Shown here piece after piece: positions 23,465 to 31,630 of a stretch of DNA of 35,132 bases. The notes beneath the pieces were generated by a model. The model made no database searches, had not been told where the DNA came from, and worked only from the letters and a program-made list of their open reading frames with translations. The position numbers were made by a program, and so were the translations under genes. The stretch covers positions 1 through 35,132 of the forward strand of contig JAMFRN010000028.1 of NCBI GenBank assembly GCA_026224805.1. Direction: 5' to 3'. Position 1 is the stretch's first letter. Each line of letters starts with the position of its first letter. The DNA comes from Nevskia soli (GTDB taxonomy: Bacteria > Pseudomonadota > Gammaproteobacteria > Nevskiales > Nevskiaceae).

Positions 23465-24091
23465 ATGCCCCGCAAACCGCAGCAGGCCCGCTCCCGGGCG
23501 ACCGTCGAATCGATCATGGAGGCGGGCTTCATCTCGCTGTCCCGCCATGGCCTGGAGGGCACCACCACGCGGCACATCGCCGACATCGCCGGCATCGGTG
23601 TCGGATCGCTCTACGAATATTTCGACAACAAGGAGGCGATCTACCGGGCCATGAACCAACACATGGTCGACGAGATCGTGGCCATGATCCGGCAGTCGAC
23701 GCCGGTGCTGGTGCGCAGCAATATCCGCGACCTGGTGGTGGAACTGCTATCGCGCTTTCGCGATCTGCTGCACCGGGATGAGGAGCGCTATCTCAAATAC
23801 GCCAGCTACACCATGCACTCCGACCACCGCCGGCAACTGGCGCCGATCCAGAAACTGCTGACCGAGCTGGCCCTGCAATACGTGATGCACCACCCGGAGT
23901 TGATGCAGCTGCGCAATATGGCGACGATGAGCTACATCATCATCAACGGCGGCATCTTCACCGTGGTGCGCTACCTCGCCGAGCCCAGCCCGAGCATCCG
24001 CTTCGAGGACCTGGTGCAGGGATTGGCCGACATGGCCGCGAGCTACGTCGAAGTCGAGCTAGCGAAACTGCCGGAGCCTCGCGGCCGCTGA
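23465..24091 (+). CDS. TetR/AcrR-family transcriptional regulator
   Basis: 208 residues. The N-terminal DNA-binding domain has the typical run GLEGTTTRHIADIAGIGVGS then LYEYFDNKEAIYRAM (about 31-66). The C-terminal helical ligand-binding domain is unassigned. It is divergent from the SDR/diiron/BVMO unit, with two palindromes in between, so it probably represses that unit and itself and responds to a pathway compound. Its last codons (GLADMAA-Y/H-VEVELAKLP) recur in a diverged copy 872 nt downstream, on the far side of an AT-rich insertion. Confidence 0.92.
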   Translation: MPRKPQQARSRATVESIMEAGFISLSRHGLEGTTTRHIADIAGIGVGSLYEYFDNKEAIYRAMNQHMVDEIVAMIRQSTPVLVRSNIRDLVVELLSRFRDLLHRDEERYLKYASYTMHSDHRRQLAPIQKLLTELALQYVMHHPELMQLRNMATMSYIIINGGIFTVVRYLAEPSPSIRFEDLVQGLADMAASYVEVELAKLPEPRGR

Positions 24092-24165
24092 AGCGGAGCT
24101 AAATCCCTCTGCCCTGCAAAGCGTCCGGGGCAATCATAATCATAGGCCGGGAATGTCTACAAAAG

Positions 24166-24179
24166 CCGGGGCAGTTCAG
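24166..24179 (+). repeat. 14-nt direct repeat, left copy
   Basis: CCGGGGCAGTTCAG, identical to 24878-24891. The two copies bracket the Sel1-like gene. Candidate attachment or target-site remnant. Confidence 0.6.
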
Positions 24180-24189
24180 CGTGGCCCCT

Positions 24190-24801
24190 TTAATCGATTT
24201 GCATCGGTGACCTTTGGTCCCTTTTCATCTGTTCGATTCCATCAGACAAGTCAACCAACCTCTGATCGTTAATGTCGAAAAAAGCAATATTCCCTGCCCT
24301 CACGGACAGCACAGTCTTTTTTAGAAATGTGAACAAAACCTTTGCTATATTGCTGTTTTTTGACGCTATCGAATAAATACCTCTTTCACCTGCCAAAAAT
24401 CCATGTTCACGACTCTTCGCATAAAGAGTAAGCGCTTTGTTTAGGTCAATCGGAACACCTAATCCGAAATGATAAAACGCCGCCACCCAATGCCATGCCC
24501 TAACAAATCCATGTGCCGCAGCTTTCTCAAAAAAAAACCTGGCTTCGATGTATTCCTTTTTTTCGTAGTGTGAACAACCAATCCAAAAAAGGGTATCCGG
24601 ATCATTTTTGAATTCTACAATTTTCATGAAATGATCAATTGCGCGACTAAAATCTTCCTTTTTATAGTAAGCGCGTCCAATCGACCATTGACATCTAAGT
24701 GTCTCCAAGTCGGACTCGACTGGGCATAGCGCAGAAGCTTCCGATAGCTCACCGTTGGCAATATGCCTTCGCACCATATCAAGCTTGGTTGGAATTATCA
24801 T
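24190..24801 (-). CDS. Sel1/TPR-like repeat protein, probably acquired
   Basis: 203 residues. It is made of paired helices in tetratricopeptide/Sel1 style: IGRAYYKKEDFSRAIDHFMK, IGCSHYEKKEYIEARFFFEK followed by AAAHGF, then YHFGLGVPIDLNKALTLYAK and SREHGF. The last two have the A-x-x-Y/G-x-G-V-x-x-D-x-x-K-A Sel1 pattern. About four to five repeats span 30-145, with a basic, hydrophobic C-terminal part. There is no signal peptide, so a cytoplasmic scaffold is likely. Codons are AT-rich, unlike every neighbour, and the gene lies between duplicated sequence, so recent transfer is likely. Partner and role are unknown. Confidence 0.75.
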   Translation of the reverse strand: MIIPTKLDMVRRHIANGELSEASALCPVESDLETLRCQWSIGRAYYKKEDFSRAIDHFMKIVEFKNDPDTLFWIGCSHYEKKEYIEARFFFEKAAAHGFVRAWHWVAAFYHFGLGVPIDLNKALTLYAKSREHGFLAGERGIYSIASKNSNIAKVLFTFLKKTVLSVRAGNIAFFDINDQRLVDLSDGIEQMKRDQRSPMQID

Positions 24802-24877
24802 AGATTAGCTTCGATGATTATAAATCCGGACAGCTAGATCGCGTGACCAACTGAATGTAGCAATGTATGCATGTTGT

Positions 24878-24891
24878 CCGGGGCAGTTCAG
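24878..24891 (+). repeat. 14-nt direct repeat, right copy
   Basis: CCGGGGCAGTTCAG, identical to 24166-24179. It joins directly to the duplicated tetR end that begins at 24889. Confidence 0.6.
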
Positions 24892-24967
24892 GGGCTGGCC
24901 GATATGGCCGCAAGCCACGTCGAAGTTGAACTGGCGAAGCTGCCCAAGCCTCGCGGCCGCTGAAGCG
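24889..24967 (+). pseudogene. Diverged duplicate of the tetR 3' end
   Basis: It encodes GLADMAASHVEVELAKLPKP then RGR and stop in frame, against GLADMAASYVEVELAKLPEP in the intact gene. There is no start or DNA-binding part, so it is a fragment. The mostly silent differences mean it is not a fresh copy of the adjacent gene; it came from a related allele or paralog. Confidence 0.8.
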
Positions 24968-25080
24968 CGGTGAAGAGCAAGCACTCCTCCCACTTCAGAA
25001 TATACCGTGCTGGGGGACTTGCAGGAAGACCCGGGGCGTGATGCAGGATCGCCGGCCTATACCGCAATGGAGCAGGCGCA

Positions 25081-25224
25081 ATGGACATCTTGTTATCGAC
25101 GCATGGTACGCACGAGGACGTCGAACCGATGGCGACACTTGCCCGGTTCGACGCCGTCGCAGCGGCGGTCGCGGAATGTGAGGCGCCGCTCGCGAGGGTG
25201 ATGCCCAACGGGATCCGGCAATGA
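25081..25224 (+). pseudogene. Glycosyltransferase (GT1/antibiotic-type) remnant, 47 codons, coupled to the next gene
   Basis: The ORF begins MDILLSTHGTHEDVEPMATL, matching the conserved start of bacterial UDP-glycosyltransferases of the macrolide/vancomycin type (pattern LLSTxGxxGDVEPxxxLA). It then jumps to RFDAVAAAVAEC and PLARVMPNG, which resemble a segment normally about 80-100 residues further on. This looks like an internal deletion plus loss of the rest. The ATG has GGAG 8 nt upstream. The TGA (25222-25224) overlaps the ATG of the FAD monooxygenase, so it may still serve as a translated leader. The family reading is from memory of the conserved start. Confidence 0.6.
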
Positions 25225-26720
25225 CCCGGCATGCTGTGGTGATCGCCGGAGGAGGTCCGACAGGCTTGATGCTGGCAGGCGAGCTCGCCTTGGCAAAAAT
25301 CGACGTCGCGATTGTCGAGCAGCGCCCCAGCCAGAACCTCGCGGGCTCGCGCGCCGGCGGTCTGCACTCGCGCACGATCGAGGTGCTCGATCAGCGTGGA
25401 ATCGCCGATCGGTTCCTGTCGGAAGGACAGGTGGCGCAGAGCGCGGGGTTCGCCGGAGTCTCATTGCACATCAGCGACTTTCCCACCCGGCACAACTACA
25501 CGCTCGGTCTGTGGCAGAACCACATCGAGCGCATCCTGGCCGGCTGGGTCGGCGAGCTGGCGGTACCCATCTATCGCGAACGTGAGGTGACCGGTTTCGC
25601 GCAGGACGACAGCGGCGTCGACGTCGCGCTGTCTGACGGCCAATCGCTGCGGGCGGAATACCTTGTCGGCTGCGACGGAGGACGCAGCCTGATCCGCAAG
25701 GCGGCCGGCATCGAGTTCCCCGGCTGGGATCCGACGACGAGCAGCCTGATCGCCGAGGTCGAGATGACCGGGGAGCCGGAGCTGGGCATCCACCGCACTG
25801 CCCTTGGCATCCATTCCTTCGGCAAGGTGAACTACGAGATCCGCGACGGCAAGGTGGTCTACCTGGATGGGGGCCCGACACGGGTCATGGTGACCGAAGC
25901 GCAGGTCGGACATACCACCGAACCCACCCTGCGCGATCTCAGCGAAGCGCTCATCGCCGCATGCGGGACCGACTACGGCATCCACAGTCCCACCTGGATC
26001 TCCAGGTTCACCGATATGACCCGGCAGGCCGCGGCCTACCGCGACAGACGGGTGCTGCTAGCCGGCGACGCCGCACATGTGCATGCCCCGGACGGCGGAC
26101 AGGGCCTTCAGACCGGCGTGCAGGATGCGGTGAATCTGGGCTGGAAACTGGCGCAGGTGGTCAGGCGGACATCGCCGGAAAGCCTGCTGGAGTCCTACCA
26201 CGCCGAGCGCCATCCGGTCGCCGCCCGCGTGCTGCACCACACGATGGCCTCGGTCGCGCTGCGCCGCCCGGACGAACGCACCAAAGCGCTGCGCGACGCA
26301 ATGTCCGGGCTCCTCGGCATGGACGAGCCTCGCAAACGATTCGCCGCGATGCTGTCCGGCCTGGACATCCACTACGAGCTCGGCGAGGGACACCCGCTGC
26401 TCGGACGCCGCATGCCCGATCTCGATCTCGTCACCAGTGATGGCCCGCTGCGAGTCTTCAGCCTGCTGCGCGATGCCCGTCCGCTGCTCCTCAACCTCGG
26501 TGTGCCCGGCGGCTTCGACATCGCTTCATGGGCAGATCGCGTTCGGCTGATCGACGCGAAATACCCTGGCAAGTGGGAGCTTCCGGCACTCGGCGCAGTC
26601 CCCGCTCCCACCGCCGTACTGATTCGGCCCGACGGATATGTGGCCTGGGTGGGAGGCCCAAGCCAACTGAGCCTCGCCGATGCGCTAAGCACCTGGTTTG
26701 GACCACCTGCTGCGGTGTAG
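25221..26720 (+). CDS. FAD-dependent aromatic-ring monooxygenase (PHBH-fold)
   Basis: 499 residues. The dinucleotide motif GGGPTG lies at 10-15, EQR at the end of the second strand binds the FAD ribose, the DG motif is LVGCDGGRS (about 149-157), and the GD motif is LLAGDAAHVHAP (near 278-289), followed by GGQGLQTGVQDAVNLGWKLA. The C-terminal 110 residues form a thioredoxin-like domain (LLNLG, APTAVLIRPDGYVAW), common in phenol-hydroxylase and polyketide-tailoring members such as RdmE/TetX-like enzymes. It uses NAD(P)H and O2 to hydroxylate an aromatic or polyketide-like substrate in the cytoplasm. It starts within the stop of a glycosyltransferase remnant, so the ancestral locus may have modified an antibiotic or natural product. 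Confidence 0.92.
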   Translation: MTRHAVVIAGGGPTGLMLAGELALAKIDVAIVEQRPSQNLAGSRAGGLHSRTIEVLDQRGIADRFLSEGQVAQSAGFAGVSLHISDFPTRHNYTLGLWQNHIERILAGWVGELAVPIYREREVTGFAQDDSGVDVALSDGQSLRAEYLVGCDGGRSLIRKAAGIEFPGWDPTTSSLIAEVEMTGEPELGIHRTALGIHSFGKVNYEIRDGKVVYLDGGPTRVMVTEAQVGHTTEPTLRDLSEALIAACGTDYGIHSPTWISRFTDMTRQAAAYRDRRVLLAGDAAHVHAPDGGQGLQTGVQDAVNLGWKLAQVVRRTSPESLLESYHAERHPVAARVLHHTMASVALRRPDERTKALRDAMSGLLGMDEPRKRFAAMLSGLDIHYELGEGHPLLGRRMPDLDLVTSDGPLRVFSLLRDARPLLLNLGVPGGFDIASWADRVRLIDAKYPGKWELPALGAVPAPTAVLIRPDGYVAWVGGPSQLSLADALSTWFGPPAAV

Positions 26721-26769
26721 CGCACCGGCTTTCAAGATCATTCTGAGAGGAACTCCCAAGAGACAGGTC

Positions 26770-29700
26770 CTAGGCGCTGCGCCTCCGGCGTCGGCGCAAG
26801 GCCGCCACACTCAGCGGCAACAGCGAGAACAGGCCGAACGCGCCACCGCCGCCCGAACCGGAGCCGCCGGAAGAGCTACTGCCAGATGAGGACCCGCTCG
26901 AGGAGCTGCCGCCGGAGGGCGCTCCACCCGACGAGCTGCTGCTCGACGAACTGCTACTGGAACTGGAAGAGCCGCCGCTGGATGAAGTGACACCCGAGCT
27001 GCCCCCGCTCGAAGAAGAAGAAGAGGAGGAGGACGAACTTCCGCTGGACGAGCCGCTGCTGGAGGAACCGCTGCCCGACGAGGAGCTACCCGAAGAGCTG
27101 CCAGACGAACTACCGGACGAGCTGCTGCCTCCCCCCGAGGATGAGCCGCCGCCCGATGAGCTGCTGGATGAACTGCCAGATGAACCGCTGGACGAGCCGC
27201 TCCCCGAGGAACTGCCGCTGCCAGAGGAAGAACTGCTGCTTCCGCCTGAGCTGGAGCTGCCCGCGGTGCCGCAGGCAGCGTTGCCGATCAGGCTGTAGCC
27301 GAAGCGGGTGCTGCCGGAATCCACCGTCTCGCCCACCGCGATCTCGGTGCTGGCGCCGGTGAGGCTGGGCGGCAGGTCGATGCGGATACCGGTCAGCGCC
27401 ACGATGGCCTGTAGGGTTTCGCCGGTAGTCAGGTTGAATACGGACTTGTCCAGCACCAGCGTGATGGTGCCGTCGGCGGTGTAGTTGCTGGCCGCATCCA
27501 GCGGGCCCAGATCATCGAAGAGGGTGAGCAGGCCCAGGACGCTGATATCGAGCCCGTTGACGGTGCCGCGCTCGCCGTAGAAGAACGTCGGCGTGCCGGA
27601 GTCGGTGCTCATGGACACGTAGCGCGGCGTGGTGTCGCCGGGAATGGTGAAGCTCACCGCCCAGCGGGTCAGCGGCGGCACGCTGGAGAGCGAGCTGACC
27701 TTGATGGTGAAGACCAGCTTGCCCGGCATGTCGGCCGGTTCGGCGACGCTGGCGGACAGCAGGTCCTGCCCCGGCAGCGGATCGGGAATCGGCGGCAACA
27801 GGTCGCCGACGATCGGGATCGGCAGCGGCAGGGTGGCGCTGCCGGCCGGCACGGTGAGCAAGGTCTTGCCCGGCACGGCGCAAGCCAGCGGCAGGCCGGT
27901 CACCGTCACTACCTGGGTCGCCGGGGCGCTGACCGCGCCTAGCGCGTTGCGCACCGTCAGGCTCGCCGTATACACGCCCGGAGCGGCATAGGCATGCGCG
28001 GCGAACACCGGCGTGGCCTGCTGCAGCGGCAGGGTATCGTCGCCGAAGTCGAGGGTGTAGTACTCCAGCGCGTTGCCGCCCGGATCGCTCGAAGCGCTGG
28101 CTTCGAAGCTGATGTTCAGCGGCGCCGCGCCGGCGCTGCCGCTCGCCTTGAGCCGGGCCAGCGGCGCCGCCGGCACCGCGTTGCAGCCCGACTGCGGCGC
28201 CGGCAGGGCGGCGTTGACCGCGGCCAGGTCGATGCTGCCGAAACCGGTGGTGTAGTCCCAGCCGGTTGTGGCGACGTAGTCGCCATTGGTGCCGACGGTG
28301 ATGTCGTGAAAGCCCTTGGCGGTGGAGAACAGGCCGCCCGTGGTATCCAGTGCGTAGTAGGCGGGCGCGGCAAAGCCCAGCGCCTCGCAATGCGCGCTCT
28401 GCATGCGTGCCCAGGCGCCGACGGCCAGCGGCGAGGCCAGGCTGGTGCCGACCACCGTCTCATGCTCGCCGCCGACGATGACGTCGGCGCCGGAGGCGAT
28501 GGCAATTTCCGGCACGTAGATGCCGGCGTTCATGGCGATGTCCGGCACGCCGCGGCCGACGCCGGTACCGCCGAGCAGCGTGCCGACGAGGCCGAGGCCG
28601 GGAATGGAGGTCAGCGCGGCGGACGGCACGATGCCCTTCTGCCAGGCCGGCGCAGCTTCCAGCACGCTGATGCCGCCGCCGCCGGAGAGCCAGGCGGTTT
28701 CCGAGCTGTAGTCGTAGCTGGCGTCGGTAATCAGCGAGGTGCCGCCAACGGCGACGACGTAGGGCGAAGAATCGGGATAATTGGCCAGCAGCGGAATGCC
28801 GGCGAGCGGCGCACCGAGCAGGTTGATCGGTGAGCAGACACCGCCGTCGTCGCCGGTGGAGGCATGCCAGCTCAGGCCCTCGGCCGCGGCCTGCTTGAAG
28901 GCCTGGTCGGAGGAGGCCGGGCCCGGCAGCAGCAGGCCGGTGGTCGCCACCAGCTCGCAGGTGCCGTAGGACATGTTGCCGGCGATGGCGTCGGCGCGGG
29001 TGGCAAACTCGTTGTACTGATCGACCAGGTCCGAGGTGTCCTCGGTGGCGTAGATGATCAGCTTCTTGACGTTGTGGGCGATGGCGGTGGAGGACTGGGT
29101 GTCCAGGTCCCACTCGTCGTCGCCGCTGCTGGTCGGCGTCGGCGTGCTGAACGGCGCGGTTTCGCGCACTTCCACCGGCACGTAGGGCAAGCCGTACTGC
29201 CGTTCCATCTGGCGCAGGTCTTCGACCACGGCCACGTCTTCGCTGCCATAGGTGGAGATGGCGATGGTCGACTGGGTGCCGTCCGGCGAAGCGCCGGCAT
29301 CGTAGGCGATGTCCCAGACGGTCGGCGGGAAGGAGGTGATGATCTGGCCGGTGGCGGCGGCGGCCGTGGTTTTCGCATGGCTTGCCACAGCCAGGGCACG
29401 GGAAGCCTGCGCGGTGAGCGGAGGATGCACGGCGCTCTCACGCTGCTGTTCCAGGCTGGTCTTGAACTGCTCCATATTGTTCGGGCCGAGCACCGCCAGA
29501 ACCACGCCGCCGAGCGTGTCCGGCACCTGCATGTCGGTGACGTTGGCGCGCACGATGCGGCCGTTATTGGGTAGCAGCACCAGCTGCGTGTTGAAAGCCC
29601 TCTGCACCACCGCGGCGGTGCCGGTGGCGTCGACCAGCAGGCGGTTGGCGGCCAGCGTGACATTGCTGAAGCCGGCGCTGCGCAGGTAGTCGACCACCTT

Positions 29701-30051
29701 CTGCGCCTGTGCCGTGCTCGGCGAGTATGCGGCGGCGAATTGCGCCGGCGTCAGGTAGCGGCCGTACTGCGGATTGCCTGGGGTGTAGAGATTCTTCAGC
29801 AGCGCGTCGAGCGCGGCGCTGTTCTGGATCTTCAGGCTGAGATGGACATTCATCAGCTGATCGGCCGGCACCGGCGCCATGCCGGCGGAAGCGTCGAGCG
29901 GAACCGCCCTGGACAGGGTGGCGTCCCAGGCGGCATGCGCCGCGAGCGGCGCGGTGAGCATCAAGACTAGGACCGAGACCAGGGCCCAGCCCGCGAACAG
30001 CGGACTGCGCAAGCACTGGACAAGCCGGTGCGGCAGGATTTTCCCTGACAT
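26770..30051 (-). CDS. Secreted sedolisin (kumamolisin-like, S53) protease with PKD domain, Ser/Gly tract and GlyGly-CTERM-like tail
   Basis: 1093 residues. A signal peptide ends near AAHAAW. The pro-kumamolisin activation domain (about 50-195) includes NPQYGRYLTPAQFAAAYSPS. The catalytic domain (about 225-615) has the Glu/Asp pair in EWDLD (about 314), the oxyanion Asp in STGDDGG (about 400) and the nucleophile Ser in VGTSLASP (about 535). It ends in FHDITVGTNG and GWDYTTGFGSIDL, the calcium-binding part. A PKD domain (about 625-720, LDFGDDT and PGVYTASLTVRN) and a second beta domain follow. About 130 residues of nearly pure Ser/Gly (26860-27255) precede GGGGAFGLFSLLPL and RRRRRR. That tail fits the GlyGly-CTERM type processed by a rhombosortase, which would anchor the enzyme at the surface. 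RBS AGGGGA precedes ATG. Confidence 0.93.
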   Translation of the reverse strand: MSGKILPHRLVQCLRSPLFAGWALVSVLVLMLTAPLAAHAAWDATLSRAVPLDASAGMAPVPADQLMNVHLSLKIQNSAALDALLKNLYTPGNPQYGRYLTPAQFAAAYSPSTAQAQKVVDYLRSAGFSNVTLAANRLLVDATGTAAVVQRAFNTQLVLLPNNGRIVRANVTDMQVPDTLGGVVLAVLGPNNMEQFKTSLEQQRESAVHPPLTAQASRALAVASHAKTTAAAATGQIITSFPPTVWDIAYDAGASPDGTQSTIAISTYGSEDVAVVEDLRQMERQYGLPYVPVEVRETAPFSTPTPTSSGDDEWDLDTQSSTAIAHNVKKLIIYATEDTSDLVDQYNEFATRADAIAGNMSYGTCELVATTGLLLPGPASSDQAFKQAAAEGLSWHASTGDDGGVCSPINLLGAPLAGIPLLANYPDSSPYVVAVGGTSLITDASYDYSSETAWLSGGGGISVLEAAPAWQKGIVPSAALTSIPGLGLVGTLLGGTGVGRGVPDIAMNAGIYVPEIAIASGADVIVGGEHETVVGTSLASPLAVGAWARMQSAHCEALGFAAPAYYALDTTGGLFSTAKGFHDITVGTNGDYVATTGWDYTTGFGSIDLAAVNAALPAPQSGCNAVPAAPLARLKASGSAGAAPLNISFEASASSDPGGNALEYYTLDFGDDTLPLQQATPVFAAHAYAAPGVYTASLTVRNALGAVSAPATQVVTVTGLPLACAVPGKTLLTVPAGSATLPLPIPIVGDLLPPIPDPLPGQDLLSASVAEPADMPGKLVFTIKVSSLSSVPPLTRWAVSFTIPGDTTPRYVSMSTDSGTPTFFYGERGTVNGLDISVLGLLTLFDDLGPLDAASNYTADGTITLVLDKSVFNLTTGETLQAIVALTGIRIDLPPSLTGASTEIAVGETVDSGSTRFGYSLIGNAACGTAGSSSSGGSSSSSSGSGSSSGSGSSSGSSGSSSSSSSGGGSSSGGGSSSSGSSSGSSSGSSSSGSGSSSSGSSSGSSSSSSSSSSSGGSSGVTSSSGGSSSSSSSSSSSSSSGGAPSGGSSSSGSSSGSSSSGGSGSGGGGAFGLFSLLPLSVAALRRRRRRSA

Positions 30052-30284
30052 CGGTTTGCTTCCCCTTATTTATGGAACGACAACATTCGCTGCGGCGCCA
30101 CGCTGGCCATTGCGTGGCACGCGCTCCTCCGGACTTTGTCCGGAGACCCTTGAGCCTTTCTATTACGCCCACCACCGCCCTGCATTTGCAAGGCAGTCCC
30201 CGGCAGGCGATTCAATCAAGCAAGCAAAGTGCCAATAGCCAGATGAATCGGGTTGAATAGGCTGATTCAGCCCTAGGGCCTGTT

Positions 30285-30812
30285 CTAGGGGACGTCGCCC
30301 TTCGCCACAAAGCGCTGATAGACCAGCAGGTCGAGCGTGGGTGTCTTCGCCGCACCCGCCAGCTGGCAGAGCAGGTCATGCGCCTGCCCGCGATGATGAG
30401 TCTGGTGGTTGAACAGATGGGACAGCACCTGATGCACTGGCTGCGTTTGCGGCGCGCCGCTGGAAGTCTGGTAGTCGACGTTGGCGGCCAGTTGCTCCTC
30501 TTCCAGGGCAAAGACGTGAGCGATGATGCGCTGGTCTTCCTTGCGACGGGCTTCGAGCAAGTCCGGAAGGTTCGCGTACAGGATCTCGTCCAGTTTCAGG
30601 ACTCGCGGGCTCACCCCTTCCAGACGCCCCATCCATAAGCGGTCCCCCACCAGCAGGTGATTGAGCGTGCCCAGCAGCGACTTGAAATAAGCGCCGCGAT
30701 CCTCGGCCAGCGCCTCGGCACTCAACGGGGCGGCCGCCCGGTACAGCTGCTGGTTGGCCCAGCGGTTGTACAGGGCAAACATGCGGAAGTGTTCCTGGCG
30801 CGGTCCGGTCAT
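30285..30812 (-). CDS. DinB-family (YfiT/DinB four-helix) protein
   Basis: 175 residues from the ATG at 30812, preceded by GAGGA; the ORF extends upstream to 31055, but that part lacks the family pattern. The N-terminus FRMFALYNRWANQQLYRAA is typical of DinB proteins. Metal-ligand histidines are in LGTLNHLLVGDRLW (about 49-60) and in HLFNHQTHHRGQAHDLL (near 136-152). DinB-fold proteins bind a divalent metal; many act in thiol transfer or stress, but this one cannot be assigned. The stop lies in an inverted repeat (CCCTAG 30271-30276, CTAGGG 30285-30290). Confidence 0.88.
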   Translation of the reverse strand: MTGPRQEHFRMFALYNRWANQQLYRAAAPLSAEALAEDRGAYFKSLLGTLNHLLVGDRLWMGRLEGVSPRVLKLDEILYANLPDLLEARRKEDQRIIAHVFALEEEQLAANVDYQTSSGAPQTQPVHQVLSHLFNHQTHHRGQAHDLLCQLAGAAKTPTLDLLVYQRFVAKGDVP

Positions 30813-31173
30813 GGCTGATCCTCGCTCTTCATGGGCTCGTCGCAACTCCGCCGAAAAGTTTGCCTCAATACATGCGGCGCAACCACCCCGCCCGTCACAA
30901 AGCCGCTTCTGCCCCCCCCCCGGCGGCAACTCAAAATGCTCCACCGGCCGCAGGGTGCCAATTTGCGACATTCTGCCCCTTAAATTCGCTACCGGATATC
31001 CGCCAGATAAGCGGTCAACGCGGTGCTCAGCGATGAGCCGACGCAGGTGGCTCATCCACAGCAGCGCGAGGTTGGCTGCTAACGCAAAGTTGAGCAGAGG
31101 CTAAGGTACGGGCTTGCAAGCCATATGGCTCATTTACTAGCCATCCGCTCGAACACCGGGTTGGGCGGGACGC
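30813..31173. other. Intergenic region with a 10-C homopolymer
   Basis: About 360 nt upstream of the DinB gene without a supportable gene. An open frame continues from DinB to 31055 but shows no family signal. It holds a run of ten C at 30912-30921. The part above 31120 becomes AT-rich toward the small membrane ORF. Confidence 0.5.
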
Positions 31174-31455
31174 TCATTTGAATAGACTCGCCGCAATGTT
31201 AAATATCCCAAGCGCAGTTACGATGATGAACTTGGAAAGTGAAATCGCGGCGAATCAGCCGCACATGAAAAGATACCAAAAGAATATTGTCGGGTTTTCC
31301 GAGCGCAGCACGCTCTGGCGCGGCTGATACAACTCTCTCCAATCAAGAACCGGATAGGCGGAACCGGCGGAGCGCATGGCTTGTAATGACCTGAAGCATT
31401 TCACTCCGATGGCTAGCGAAACAACCGCAATGAGCAATTCGAATAGGTAGATCAC
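31174..31455 (-). pseudogene. Small two-helix membrane protein interrupted by an in-frame TGA
   Basis: A GTG-initiated ORF at 31255-31455 gives 66 residues with one helix (IYLFELLIAVVSLAIGVKCF) and ends FFWYLFMCG, then TGA (31257-31255). In the same frame the next 26 codons read FAAISLSKFIIVTALGIFN and IAASLFK to a TGA at 31176-31174. That is a second hydrophobic helix, which random sequence rarely gives. The product looks like a roughly 92-residue protein with two membrane helices cut by a nonsense codon. Alternatively the 66-residue product is complete. The ribosome site is weak. Base composition is AT-richer than neighbours. Function unknown. Confidence 0.45.
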
Positions 31456-31630
31456 TATGATGCCTAACGCTGATTAGACCGAACACGGCCGTGGTGCACT
31501 TGCGGTCTAACACAGCAGTCCATTCGGCAACCCCTGGTATTGTTCGGTACCGCGAATTTAAGGCCGATTAATAGTTTCCGACAGAATTGACAGGAATACT
31601 GCACGAATGGAGCAGGCAGGCCGGACCGCC

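Larger units (their letters stand above)
24017..24967. mobile_element. AT-rich insertion flanked by a duplicated tetR end
   Basis: The tetR 3' end at 24017-24095 is repeated at 24889-24967 with no gaps and 11 mismatches in 79 nt. Most changes are silent (23 codons plus stop, two amino-acid differences). The 793 nt between (24096-24888) are much more AT-rich than the surroundings and carry one Sel1-like gene. CCGGGGCAGTTCAG occurs as an exact 14-nt direct repeat at 24166-24179 and 24878-24891, and TCCGGGGCA also at 24124-24132. No integrase is present. It may be an integrated cassette that carried its own target end, or the scar of recombination between two related tetR genes. Confidence 0.6.

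Noticed and set aside
24092..24189. tRNA or other RNA gene as integration target at the AT-rich insertion
   Set aside because: No cloverleaf or conserved tRNA arms are visible; the duplicated end is protein-coding.
26880..27260. Tandem repeat array as possible CRISPR
   Set aside because: The repeats are irregular Ser/Gly codons inside an open frame, without uniform repeats or spacers.
26987..27298. Acidic Asp/Glu/Leu/Pro repeat frame on the plus strand
   Set aside because: It is the complement of the Ser/Gly tract of the sedolisin; the repeat character comes from Ser and Gly codons read backwards.
31174..31455. Selenocysteine at the in-frame TGA
   Set aside because: No convincing SECIS hairpin at the usual distance downstream and no known selenoprotein family; kept only as a low-probability alternative.
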